In this document: piece after piece, positions 32,371 to 32,448 of the stretch
How the letters are laid out: the number at the start of each line of letters is the position of its first letter
Position numbering within the stretch: the first letter of the stretch is position 1
The notes under the pieces: model-generated
The model's input: only the letters and a program-made list of their open reading frames with translations
The model's database searches: none
What the model was told of the DNA's origin: nothing
From: Firmicutes bacterium AM55-24TS
Lineage (GTDB): Bacteria; Bacillota; Clostridia; UBA1381
NCBI GenBank assembly: GCA_003460745.1
Contig: QTVU01000035.1
Location: forward strand, 1-32,448
Direction: 5' to 3'
Length of the DNA stretch: 32,448 nt
Position numbers and translations under genes: made by a program

Positions 32371-32385
32371 TTAGTCGAAAAAATA

Positions 32386-32414
32386 TTGACATTCTCAAAA
32401 ATTTTATATAAAAT
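32386..32414 (+). promoter_or_regulatory. Consensus sigma-A promoter at the right edge
   Basis: TTGACA (32386-32391), a 17-bp spacer and TAAAAT (32409-32414) point to the right and probably drive a gene outside the window. Confidence 0.65.
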
Positions 32415-32448
32415 CCAGTTGTAATCACAGAAATATATTTTCAACTTT

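Overview
The window reads as chromosome of an AT-rich, Gram-positive anaerobe of the Clostridia, probably a gut commensal. Evidence: AGGAGG-type ribosome binding sites, sigma-A promoters, T-tailed hairpin terminators, an SLH-domain surface protein, reverse-rubrerythrin remnants, a CD1871A-type CXXC peptide and mobile genes typical of Lachnospiraceae and relatives. No rRNA, tRNA or CRISPR array was seen.

Layout. (1) 1-1570 is the decayed end of an integrative/conjugative element: a small sigma-like regulator, two strong hairpins and an excisionase-like HTH gene, but no integrase. It abuts the last ~24 codons of a reverse rubrerythrin gene. (2) 1725-18203 is mostly ordinary chromosome. It holds a zinc-ribbon membrane protein; a PAS-GAF-GGDEF-EAL protein with a changed EAL metal site; a radical SAM / HD / EamA operon; an ECF sigma / anti-sigma / copper-amine-oxidase-domain set with a predicted ECF promoter; a GNAT acetyltransferase; rpsF-ssb-rpsR with a leader hairpin; an XRE regulator overlapping ftsH; a 998-residue SLH protein; and a Big2/glucosaminidase wall hydrolase. 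(3) 18402-32313 is lysS with a roughly 12 kb accretion island placed in its 3' end.

The island is the main result. The last 96 bp of the lysS catalytic domain (including class II motif 3) recurs at 32162-32257 with only three differences, all synonymous. The distal copy is followed by what looks like the native lysS stop and terminator. Between the copies lie two degenerate lysS-tail sites (about 26521 and 30139). Each sits in a ~470 bp repeat with TTACACCA-type boxes on one side and TTACATCA-type boxes on the other, the arrangement expected of a tyrosine-recombinase att site. This divides the island into three cassettes.

Cassette A (19947-26520) starts with a broken LysRS-type tRNA-binding domain, apparently brought in with a foreign lysS tail. 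It then carries peptidase E, a broken treble-clef gene fused to an AI-2E permease remnant, an extracytoplasmic redox operon (CXXC peptide, 4Fe-4S membrane protein, TlpA-like lipoprotein) divergent from a two-component system, and a tyrosine-integrase C-terminal remnant beside the att repeat. Cassette B (26554-30138) carries a small ORF, a treble-clef gene, a truncated mobile-element peptide and a higher-GC flavin/NAD(P)H oxidoreductase pair with an HxlR regulator. Cassette C (30172-32161) carries an unrecognised 213-residue protein, a Cys/Asp-rich membrane protein, an EF-hand acidic protein and a VWA gene cut after its first 26 codons and joined to the distal lysS copy.

All function calls come from reading the sequence; no database search was run.
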